Source: Podarcis raffonei
Taxonomy: Eukaryota > Chordata > Lepidosauria > Squamata > Lacertidae
Reading direction: 5' to 3'
Length of the DNA stretch: 64,000 nt
NCBI RefSeq assembly: GCF_027172205.1
Contig: NC_070614.1
Span: forward strand, 45,766,501-45,830,500
Below the pieces are notes generated by a model. The model had not been told where the DNA came from. It worked only from the letters and a program-made list of their open reading frames with translations, and ran no database searches. A program made the translations under genes and the position numbers. Each line of letters opens with the position of its first letter. Within the stretch, counting starts at the first letter, position 1. Positions 11,301 through 23,300 of this stretch are shown in pieces.

Positions 11301-14300
11301 CTTCAGTTCACAATAGAGAACATCCATATTTTAGTTGCACATACAGTAGGAGTAGGAAATCATGAATCAGTGCCAATTCAACATTCAACAGACTTGCATC
11401 AATATATTATGGAGAGATGGGACCATACACCTGCTGGCTTGGGACCAGCCTTTGTCAAGATCCAAGAAAGGGAAGGGATTTGAGAAGTCATGTAAGAGAA
11501 GAGTTGGGAGCTCATGTCCTCAAAGGATAGGAATGCAACATGAGAACATCGGACTGGACCTTTCCATAGTTTATAGAGTGGATTTGACCATGGTTGGATG
11601 TTGGATGCAGAGAAGTGATAGGGAGCCGCAGCTGGAGAACCCTAAAGGGACACCCCGAGGAAAGGAGGCTCAGAGCCAGGGGATTGGTGGTGGGATGACA
11701 AGGAGTGATCAGTGGGAGAAGAGGGAGCCGACAGGGAGGAAGAGGTGTCAGAAACAGAAGAGGCAACAGGGTTAAGGGAGCAGGAAAATTTCAGCAGACT
11801 GAAATCCAGACTCAGAGGGAGAAGAGGAGAAGGGAGAAAAGCAGGGTCTAGAGACAGTGATCACACAGTTGCTAGCCTCTTCTGGGGACCTACCAGTGAG
11901 GCTGCAGAACCTCCCTGGTGGTGGGCATACAGGGAAAGATGAGTAGTTGGGGAGAAGGCCTTCCAGGATGTGCCCAGGTAAAGGCAGCTCCCTGATGGGC
12001 TGCTCTTCGGTTTTCTCTCGGATATGAGGATCCCTGCAAAAGCCAGTGCCTGGGGTTGGGGTCCTGGTTGTGCTCCCTCAGAATAATGCTCCCAGGGCCA
12101 TGGGCCCCAGGCCCCCAACCTTACACCACTGGGTAACTGGACAGGTAAGAGAGACAGAGAGAATTGGGGAGGGATATGGGGAGAAAACGGAGGGGTTTGC
12201 AGTGTGAAGGAGGTGGTTGGCACAGCTACAGTTACCTGTAGTTGTTGGTAGTCTGTTGCTTCTGAAAGTCTGCGTAATCTAAAGTCCATTTAGTATCAAT
12301 ATAGGAAATATTCTAATTCCCATCTTTCATACAATAAATTTACTTAAGGTTTATTTTTAATTTCTTAAGTTTTATTCTTTCATTTCTTTACTGATGATTA
12401 AATGCCAACTCACATAATGTACCAATGCAGTGAATGCTTTGTAACAGAGAACATTACCTGCCAAGGATTTGTATACCGAGGAGAGAGTTTTCCCTTAGCA
12501 CCTCTTCTGTTGCGGATGGCTCCAGCCAAGTGCATGCTATTTAAGGCATGTGCCAAAGCATAGACAGCATTGTAAATACTATAGCTGTGGCCAGTCATGC
12601 TCATTTCAAAAAATGGTGCAGGGAGGCTCTCCAGCATCTCCTCTCCAGTACACATAGTTGCTGAGAGAGTGGAATTTGAAAGTGAACAACTGAATGCATC
12701 TTCCCAGAAATCTTGGATAAAACCATCTGTGTCTGTCCAATGAGGATATATACGCCGAAGAAAGTCTTTAAAGTTGTGAATCGCCTTGGAGTGAATTGCA
12801 AAGGATATAGCACCATGGAGAATTCGTATTTTAAAATTAAATTTTTTTTGAAGGCTATATAATATGAAATCAATTTGGGTACTTGTAATCCATACTTTTC
12901 CTTCATGTGACTTCTTTTGAGCAAATAGTAGCTGAGTAAACTCCATTATGATAAAAGCATTTGCCAACCATATACTAAATCTACTTCCTCCATGTAGAAG
13001 AATTGCATTAGCTTTGCTTGTTGTGAAGCTTGGTAACTTAATCTTTATGTCCACCATTTCTAGTAAGTTATTGTTATAATGTATATTGGGTTTAACTCTT
13101 TCTGTGAATGCTGAACAGATTCCATTCTTGAAAAGCATTGGCTCAATATTCTGCAAGAAACGTTCTCCGGCTTCATTAGCTGGAGTGATGAGCCCAACCC
13201 ATTTCCATCTGAAATGCAGAAGTAACTGGATAATTCCCTGATACTGAAGGTCTTCATTGGGGACCATGCGGTAAAAGGAAGGGAACTTGGTTCCATAATT
13301 TATGGCTGGTTCAAATGAACCGTATGAAATCTGGAAAAAGCAAAAGCCAAATGTTTTCAAGTGGAAACAAGAACTCATGATATTCCAATTTATTTAGATA
13401 TAAACACATGCACGCACACACACTTAAAAATTGAATATATATTGAATCTATATCCGAAGTTTACCAAGTTTAGGGAGAGCACCAACCCCAGCTTGTACAT
13501 ACTGATTGTATCCAAGAATAGGGGAGCATTTGGGGGAGGAGCTTCTGGCAAGCTGCGATGGAGGATTGCTGAATTCCATCACCGCTGTACGTTCCAGAAT
13601 CAGAGGCTGAGATGGGAGTAATCAGCCACCCTACATTCCCCAGGCTGGGGAGTGGCAGCTCATCCACAGATCGCCCAACACCCCAAATTCAGAAGGAGGG
13701 GCTGGGGGCGCTGGATGGAAAGCCCGGAATGTTTCTTGGCAACTCTTTAAAGTCACCACCATTTAGCAGCAAGCTTCCAGTTCTTAAGATGAAAAATTGG
13801 GTTTAAGTTTTGGACATGATCTTAGCGAAGGGGGAGAAACTACTCTGCTAATTAATTCAGCCACTGAGGTGCTAAAAAGTATTTGAATGGAAGAAGGATT
13901 AACATCTATGTAGACTATAAACAACATGGTTCCAAACAGTTTGACTGAGATTACATACAGACTCGGTTTACAGCTAAAGCAGACTGACTCTCACATCTTA
14001 CAGAGAGCACAAAGTGAAACTGGCTACTAAGTCACATGTCAGAATGACTCAATAGTTAGCAGTTAGGCCTGAATAACTTTAGCTATTGTGCAGTCCCAGC
14101 ACTTCCCAGCCTGATACATGTTGCACCCTAGGGAACGCTTTTATAAATAAATCAGACAAATTATCCGGTGATTGACAATAAACCAACTTAATCACATTAC
14201 GTTGTATATGGTCTTTAACATTGAACAATTTGATCGCTACGTGTTTGCGTGTTGAGGTCCCCAATCCACCCCCCAAAATAACTCACAACGGACACGTAAT

Positions 14301-17300
14301 TTTTTGTTTAAGATTTTTGGCATGATTTTGGCCACAACTTTATTAAAATACAAACTGTGAGTGGTTGTTTAGGCATTGGTTAAGACTATCTGTCCCCCCA
14401 CCTGGGGACAGAACTGACTTCCGGGCACCACCGAAAGACAGTGCGGGGGAAAGCAAGTCGGGGAAGAATTGGAGCTGAGACACAGACCCTCAACTCTCAC
14501 CCGCCTGCTCCCCGAAGGCTTGCCGGCCCTAGTCCCATTCCAGGGATTGGACGAAAAGATGGCAAGCCCCAGGATTCCTTTAACGGAATTCCCTTTCCGC
14601 AGCAACCATGGAGGGGCAGGCCCAGCCTATCCTAACCCCTCCTCCACCAGATTTATAACCAATGCCTAACCACAACCTTACAAGTTGTGACGATTTGCTA
14701 CGCAGTAGGCAAAAACCACCCAGCCAGCCAATTTGCCAGGTGGAAAAATTCCTACCAGGCCCCTGCTCAAAGGCAGACGACCCCATGACAGGCATAGCAA
14801 GGTCAACGCAACAACCCCTTATTCTAGGGCGGGTGGGCGGGTGATCCGTTGCACGCAGCAAAAGAGAAAGTAGAAGGCTGCATGCAGAGTATTTAAACCT
14901 TTTACCCCTCCCACCAAAATTGCAACATAACTTTTCCCCCAGCAACTCGGCAATCCAATCAATGCCCCCTGGCCATCTTGGAGAACTTACCCAGCAACAA
15001 AGGGGGTGGCTCAGTAGACCCCACCGCAACACGTGCTCTCCCTGAAGGAGAACACGCTTTTGCACGTGCTGAAGTGTTCCCTGAATTAGCCATTGCGATA
15101 CAAGCTTGATTATCCTCATAGATGGTCACAGGCTGTTGCACTTCATATCCCAAATCATTTAATACCTGGTTGTACCATGTGACTTCATTACACACTTCAA
15201 ATAATGCAGAAAATTCTGCTTCACATGTAGATGTGGCAACAAAACTTTGCTTTTTGGATTTCCAACCAATTAGTGAATTTCTAAACATGACCACTAGACC
15301 GCTGATTGATTTTCTCGTGGATGGAAGTTTGTGAAGTCATTGTCCACAAACACCTGCAAATCACTTGAATTAGATGCAGATAACTTTATACACTTATTCT
15401 GTGTACCCTTCAGATCTCAGTATTCGCTTCAGAGCAGCCCAATCATGTATACTAGGCTTAGTTACTTTTCTGCTTAGAATACCTACACAAAATGAAATAT
15501 CAGGCCTTGACCATTGGCTCAGGTACAGAAGAGATCCTATTACCGATTGGTATAAATCTGTTTGATCAAACAAAACATCACTTTCAATCTTTTGAAAATC
15601 TACAGTCATAGGAGTTTGCACAGCATTACAATCCTGCATTTCTAGCTGTTCAAGCAGACCTTTAATCTTTTCCTCTTGGCATATTAAGAAACTTCCATCT
15701 GCTTCTCTGCCTATTTGGACACCTAAATAGTGACTTATTGGTCCTAGGTCTTTCAGTTTGAAATGTTTTTCCAACTGATTTGCTATCTTTCGAATTTTAC
15801 CTGTGGAACCACCTGCCACCATCAAGTCATCTACAAAGATCAAAACCAATATGTAATTGTCACCTGATCCTCTTGTATACAAGCAAGGGTCAGCAATGCT
15901 CCTTTTAAATCCAATATTTAAGAGTTGTGTGTTTATACAATCGTTCCAGCATTTAGCACTTTGCCGAAGACCATAAACAGCTTTGTCTAATTTCCACACC
16001 AAATCATTCCCCTCCTCAAACCCTGGGGGTTGCCGCATGTATATCACCTGGTCCAGAGGAGCATTTAGATATGCAGAAGTAATATCCTAATGATTTACTT
16101 CCAATTTCTCGTCAGCTGCAACAGACAAAAGAATCCTCACTGATTTTGCCTTGGCAGTGCGCGCAAAAAGCTCATCATAGTGAATTCCTGGCTTTTGTGC
16201 AAAACCTTTTGCTACCAGTCTGGCTTTAAAACGTGTGTCACCAGACACCTGAGTCTTCCTTTTAAAGACCCACCTGCTAGAAATTAACTTTTCACCTGGT
16301 GGCAATTTGGCTAGTGTGTAAACCTTATTTTCTTTGAATGATCCCAACTCTTCTTTCATGGCGTCAAACCACTGGGTTTGTTCCTTAGAAGGTAGTTTAA
16401 GAACTTGAGCAAAGTTCTGTGGCTCTGTACAATTAACATGACACACTTTTGTTGCGCCAAAAGTCAATTTATCGGGGGTAATACCCTTGGTAGTCCGTGT
16501 GGACCTCCTAGGAATAACCACTGGGCTTTCCTTCTCTTGTTGCTCCTCCAGTTCATCATTTTGTTGTTCCTCTGATTCACTGTTTGTTGCACTTTGCAAA
16601 GTATCAGTGTCTGAGGGCAATTTCCCCCCACTTTCTAGCCTTTCCTCAGCAGCTGGCTGTACTGAGAGAGGAATTAAAATACTAGGATTGGCATGAACCT
16701 GTTCCCACCTATCCTGATCAGCAAATTCAGCATTTTGTGAAATGACTACTCTGCCACGTCCCAAAGCAAAACGATAATGCCAGCTAGAATAGCCCTGATA
16801 GCCAATGAAACGTAGCTTTCTGGTTTTAGGCTCACCTTTGCATCTCAGAGACTTAGGGATATGAACAAAAGCCCAACTCCCCCACACATGTAAACCTGCG
16901 TAATCTGGTTCCTTCCCAAAAAGAGAATATCACCCGTTGAGGCATCTGATCAAGACTTGTATTTTAAAATGAGCTTAAAAATATATATTTGCAGATGCTT
17001 GTGTGTTTTTATGCCAGGCAGAAGACCAGCTGGCTAAAAGACTTTGGCAGATGTTTATCCTCCTGGCCAAAGGCCCCCCCGATTTATTTATAGCAGGAGC
17101 CAAAATTCTCAAAGTTGTAAAAAGGGAATTACAGGCTGGGAGCAAAGGTTACTAGGTTACTGACCCTACAGAATACAATCAAGCTGCAAAAGCACTAATT
17201 AAGAGTTAGTAAATAGTAGGATTTATTGTTTAACAGAAAATAATACCATGTGCCTCCCATTAGAGACTTTAGCCACATTTTCCTAAGGTTAAAGGGCAAG

Positions 17301-20300
17301 AGCTAATAGAAACAGCAGCTGGCTTGAAAGGGGGGTTGCTTTTGGAAAGTGTTTTTACTAAGTTCCTTTTTACTTTGAAAAGGCCTTTGCTTCTAAAAAT
17401 CTATATATGTTATGTATGAAATATATTGGCTTAAATGCAATTATGCAAAGGATTTAGAAAGTAAGAAATGTTAGATTCTTATGTTAGATTCTTATTTCAT
17501 TGATGGTGTGTGAGAATGTGAACCCAAGATCTCTGATCTCTGTTTAAGACAGAATGAGCATCTGTTTTAACCATCTGTTTTGGAGGGCAATAGGGCAAGA
17601 AGGGCAAAAGGTGATCTGGTAATTAAGGTGCCTTGTTGAGGCAAATGTAAGATATATGGCTACTTGTTTGCCATTTATAGATAGAAGGAAATATAGCTCT
17701 TTGTCTCCCATAAAAGGTAATAGGAAATGGGTGTATCTTTTATGATTGGTTCTAGCAAACAGCCAATAGGAATTTCAACCAGGCTGATTGGACAGAGGCA
17801 GCCAAAGGAGGAGCAAGGGGGCTGGGCTGAGGAAATATAAGTGCTGACCATCAGGGCTGGAGTGCGCAGAGCTTTGGTAACCATATACCACTGTGTCTCT
17901 CATTTATTTGTCTGACAAATAAATTATTATTTTAATTTCTCTATTGCTGCGTGGAATATTTCATTCCAGCTAAGCGTTAACCACAAGCAGGGTGCTACAC
18001 CGTGGCAGTAGTCAAAGTACGGTTCACTAAAAAATTGGCAGTCAAGAGAGCTTCTCTCCAGAGCTTTGCATCATTTTGCAATCCAGCATCAGTTAACAAG
18101 CTGTCATTTACAATTTGTATGACACCCACACGTCTCTCTGCAACTCCATTTTGCCAGGGACTATTTGGACATGTGAGACGATGGCGTTTAAGCCATGCCT
18201 GGAAATGATTACTTAAATATTCGCCTCCTCGGTCGGTTTGGAGTTGAATAAGTGGCCTTTGAAAACATCATTCTGCCCATACCTTCCAGGACTTAAAAGC
18301 ATCAGCACATTCTGATTTGTTTCTCAATAGATATAGCCATGAATACCTTGTTTTATCAGCCACAATAATTAGGCCATATCTAGATCCTCCCTCACTCTCT
18401 GGAAAAGGACCAATTAAGTCAGAATGAACAAGTTTCAAAGCATGTGTAGAAATTCTATCACTTCTACCTGGTATTGGCTGCAACTTTGATTTTGCTTGCT
18501 TGCAAATAGCACAATCAAGGTATGTGCTACACTGGTTAACATTTAAATCTTTACATATTTTTTGCATGTTCTCTAGATATTTGAAACTTGCTTGCTCCAT
18601 TTTTCTGTGCAAAGCATGGATGCAGTTTTTATGTGGGCAATTAGAGTTTCGCTGACATAGTTCAGTTATTAACACATCATTTTTTCCAGCTTTAGGTCTC
18701 TCTGTTACCCCATCACTTGGCGGAGAATGCTGTAAAGGGTACAAGCCATCCACCATTTTTGTAGAAGCAATTACCTAGCCCTGTTTCTTAATAAAACATT
18801 CATCACCCTCAAAAATAAATTCAAAACCAACATTGATAAGGCATGAAATTGACAATAAAGAAAATTTTAGTTCTTCAACAAACAATACATACCTCAATTC
18901 TGCATCTAGGCATGGCAAATAACACATACCTATACCTGATATTGGGCAAGACAAATGCTGTCCTTGCCTTTTGGCAATTTGCTGAGTGTTGTAAAGCAGT
19001 CAGGGCTGTCCATTATGATTCTGGCAGAGCCAGAGTCCAAAATGTAGCTGTCTGGAGAAATTTTCTTTTCTTTTCTTGCGGTGGCCGAGACGAAATGCGT
19101 CCGCTTTTCTGTCTCATGTGTATCGCTTGCTTTTCCTGGGTTTTTCATGTGCCCGAGCTTGCCACGCCGATAGCATTTCTTTGCCAACATGGCACAATCT
19201 GTGGAGCGTTCTTCGGTCCCATCGCCTCCTGAGAATCTGGGTTTCTGGTTAGCAGGGCGACTCAAACTCCTCTGGTCTGCCTTCTCACTCAGCTTTTCCA
19301 CGCACTTTTCAGATTCCTCCTGTAGACGGGTTGTTACATACACCATCGATAAATCTTCTTGCCTCATGCTTTCAAGAGAGGTTATCACAATATTAAAGCT
19401 TGGTGGGAGACTGGATAGCAGGATATAGACTTGATCCAGGTCTGGAAATCTTTTACCTCTCCTTTGCAACTGGAGGAATAGCATGCGCAAAGTCTGGAGG
19501 TGTGTAGTTAAACATCCACCTTCAGGTAGCACAGTTCTATACAGTCTCCTAGTTAATCCAATTATTGAACAAGCACTGTCAGACAGGTGTATCTGATGTA
19601 GACAATCCCAATATTCTTTGGCAGAGTCCAAATGTGCAATGTGCAGGACCTGTGGTTTCTCTAGAGCCAACAAAATGTGCGCTCTGGCTCTATCATCTTC
19701 TTCACGTTCCTGCTCAGAGGGTTGTGGATTCAAACCAGTTTCCACACAGTGCCAAAGTCTATCATGTTTTAGAACCAGTTCAAGCTTAAGAGCCCAAGTC
19801 AGTGCTTCTTGAAAACACAGACATTTTGGACTTGGAAGGGTTTAATAATAGATTTGGCTGGCATGCATATATATGGTACGACAAGGTCAAGATCCACCAA
19901 GGTTTCAAAAATCATATTGTTAGAAAAGCCCTATATAATGTATGGATTAGATATAAAGACTTGTTGGAAAACAAAACACCCAGGTGGTTGTCACCGATGG
20001 AAGCTAAGGAAGTGAAAAAATTAAACATGGAATCTAAATGGCCGAAATATGGGGAAATTATAGAGTATGAGGAGGGAAAAGTTAAATTGCAAAGTTATGA
20101 GAAATTGAAGTCCAAAGTAAGAGATTGGCTCCATTATTACCAGATAAATGAAGTTTTTAAACAGGACAGGAAAATTGGCTTTCAGGTGGAAAGGTCGAAA
20201 TTAGAAACAGAGCTTTTGGAACCCAGTACTAAGAATCTGTCAAGAATGTATAACTTGCTGTTGAAATGGAATACACAGGATGAGATGGTTAAATCAGCTA

Positions 20301-23300
20301 TGATTAAATGGGCACAGGACATTGGACATGACATTATGTTTGCAGACTGGGAACAGTTATGGACCACCGGTATAAAGTTTACGGCATGTAATGCCTTAAG
20401 AGAGAATATTATGAAAATGATTTATAGGTGGTACATGACCCCAGTCAAGCTTGCAAAAATTTACCATTTGCCCAATAACAAATGCTGGAAATGTAATGAA
20501 ACTGAAGGTACTTTTTATCACCTTTGGTGGACATGCCCAAAGATTAAGGCTTTCTGGGAAAGGATCTATAATGAAATGAAAAAGGTGCTTAAATGCACGT
20601 TTGTGAAGAAACCAGAGGCCTTTCTCTTGGGCATGGTAGGCCAATTGGTGTCAAAGAAAGATAGGATGTTTTTTATGTATGCGACAACAGCAGCAAGAGT
20701 ACTTTTAGCAAAGTACTGGAAGACACAAGAACTACCCACACTGGAAGAATGGCAGACGAAGGTGATTGACTACATGGGACTGGCTGAGATGACCGGCAGA
20801 ATCCGAGACCAAGGGAAAGAGACGGTGGAAGAAGACTGGAAGAAATTTAAAGTTTACCTTAAGAACTGTTGTAAAATTAATGAGTGCTAAAATGTTTTGA
20901 GTAATGCAAAATAGAATTGCAGCGATAAACAATTGGATATGGGAAAAAGGATTTAAAGGAAGTGCCATAAGTAAATAAAATTAGAGGTTGCTGGAAAAAT
21001 TTAAAACAAGGATGCAGAAAAAGGAGGTATGGGGAAGTCGTTGAAAGAAGGTTTAAGGAAAAGAAGGTTAAGAAATTATACATGTTTATATGTGTGTTTG
21101 TTTTTGTATTGTCTTGTATTGTTATTTAATATGTGTTGGAAAATTAATAAAAATTTATTTAAAAAAAAAGAAAAAGAGCCCAAGTCAGGTAGTTTTTACC
21201 ATTCAGACGTTCCATCTGGGCAGTGTTGCCAAGATTAATAAACTGCGCAGGTTGCTGAGCTGACATGACTTCTGCTCCTTGCTGCACCAGGTCTGCTTCT
21301 TCGGTAAGCGGCCTCACCACTGGACATTCAGTCCCTTCAAGGTCCTCACCAACAGCACCCTGATTCTACAGCTTTAGCAATTCGCCATCCATAAAACATT
21401 GGGTCCCATAACCTGACGCATGACATTTGTATGTTGGAAGTGAAAGTGTGTGTGTGTGTGGGGGGGGGTTGAGCCTCCTTTGTTATTTTATTTCATTTTG
21501 CTATGTTATATGGCAAAATCCTCCTCTGAAAAAACCAACTGCCTGATTATATATAGCAAGCGAGACTGGAGAGGTGGTTTATTTGGTGATATAATATGAT
21601 TCCAACAGTCATTAACTGTGTGGAAATAACAATTATTCAAAAGTGGAAAACCAAGTTCAAAGTATTCGGCTGCAGATATATTTGGAAGGGGATAAACACT
21701 TTCCCAACTTTGATTTGGAGAATGACTAGAGAGACGCCAAAAAAATTTAGGAAGTTTGCCTAGAATTAGAATCAGAATGACGCAGCTCCAATTAAACGAG
21801 TGGCCAAGACAGGAGGTAGATCAGCTTCTCAGATTAAATGCAGAGCCTTAGGGGGATAGGTGCCTTTTAATATCTTACTTAATATTTGCATTCCCAGTTT
21901 TATATGGCAAAACCTTCCCTGGACAGGTTAACCATTTGAAGGACACCTGGTCTTAAAAGCATTGGGCAGATGCCTTGCTTTGATTTTATCTGGACTGACT
22001 TGGCTGCTGCCTGAGGTGAGAAGCTTTTTGGACTGGCTTGGCGGAAACATCATTTTGTGAAGAGACACCGTGAACATACAGAGGGAACTCGGGATGTAAA
22101 TTGCACACAGAATATATTGTTTTGTTTTATCTCGCTTGTTCAGAGGCTGTGAAATGTAATGAGGATTAACATCAGAATAATTTATGGGAACTATCATGAA
22201 AATTATGAAAGCAGCAGAAGTATGAGATGATCAGAACCACCTCGACCTCAGAACATGGGAAGATACCTCCAATTTTTTTTATAATTTGGCATAATATTTG
22301 GACTGTTTGATTGTTGAATAATATGTATAATTTGGAATATTTAATATGATTGGATAGGATTGTTTAAGTGGAAAATTTAATAAATATTATTTTTAAAAAA
22401 AGAAGAATAGGGGAGCATTTATCATGGCTCATGTTAATATACTAAGTGGATGACCAACACTATTTAAAACAACTAAAATGAAATACAACAATGCAGGAGA
22501 ATAGTACAATGCTGACACCACTATATAAGGCTCTGAAGTGACAGATGACAAATGCCAGAACAATGCAAGAAAACACTTTTTCAACTAGCCTCTGAAAGTG
22601 AACAATGTTGATTAATACCATATTCTGGGAAAGGACTGTCTTGATTTTTAAGGGGAGGAACATTTTTAGTTAACATGTTCTCAGTTATTTTTGCCTATGA
22701 AGCCAATGTCAATTTCATATATTCAGTAGCTCACAGGAACCCAGTGCAGTGCATTCAGGATTGACGTATATGAACCAGCCTAGGTGCCTCCTTTACAAAC
22801 CTGGCAGCTTTACAGAAATATTCTATTACATCTATTAAACACAAATTGCCCTTCTTACACACATTGTTGGTTAAGCATATTATGGCCCTTTTACTTTGTC
22901 TATTTTCCCACTCCATATATATGAATCAGTAGATTCCTAATGAAAGGAAAGCATGAAAGCTATTTTTCAAAATCCATATTCTACCTGTGGAATCTTGAAA
23001 AGACCTAAGATGTTTGCCATGCACCAGGAGGTATCAGAGCTGAGTCCCCCAATGACTCCTATGACATTTTTCTGGATGCCACACCTGTAGTTGGGAACAA
23101 AGTGACGTGATTTAAAGAGCAGGTCCAGAGTGTTTCGGTAGGTCATCTTTGAATCATAATAGCTATCATAGATGTGGAAGCCGAGAGAGACATTGGGCAA
23201 CATCCTGGGATTCTCGTTGATCTCATCAACAGCAAACACCAAGGCCAGGATTTGCTGGTAAAACTTTGTCACCACCCTGCAGATGAAGTGAGATTTTGTT

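Larger units (their letters stand above)
13918..21415 (-). mobile_element. Ty1/copia element, broken fossil with three insertions
   Basis: Minus-strand copia element inside the retrosequence. Parts seen: gag (about 18930-19789 and 21190-21413), integrase region (about 18004-18756 and 16600-16887), reverse transcriptase (about 15394-16550, with FVDDLM) and RNase H (about 15062-15380 and 14060-14246). The primer-binding type sequence ggttatgggaccc lies at its 5' end (about 21401-21413). Broken in many places; a clear pair of LTRs is not seen. It contains two LTR-type insertions and an L1, so it is the older element. Confidence 0.85.
13514..22420 (+). mobile_element. L1-mobilised retrosequence in intron 2 of V2R-A, carrying later insertions
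   Basis: Bounded by an 18-bp target duplication aagaataggggagcattt (13514-13531, 22403-22420), with an A-rich tail after ttaataaatattattttt. The native parts are 13532-13917 and 21416-22402 and match 37383-38744 in gene B. It looks like a non-autonomous L1-type copy; I could not identify an ORF1 or ORF2 in it. A copia element and its own passengers lie inside. Confidence 0.75.

Noticed and set aside
11512-11766. An 84-codon Ser/Pro/Leu-rich minus-strand frame in intron 3, present in all four genes (also 35046-35300, 58124-58378).
   Set aside because: Purine/pyrimidine-biased intron sequence that lacks stops by composition; not conserved in length in C and no splice context.
12414-13330. A longer exon 3 ending at the GTGAGT donor near 12413 instead of 12458.
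   Set aside because: It would leave two bases over and put exon 4 out of frame; the CAG|GTA donor after PWQ gives phase 0 and the family-typical junction.
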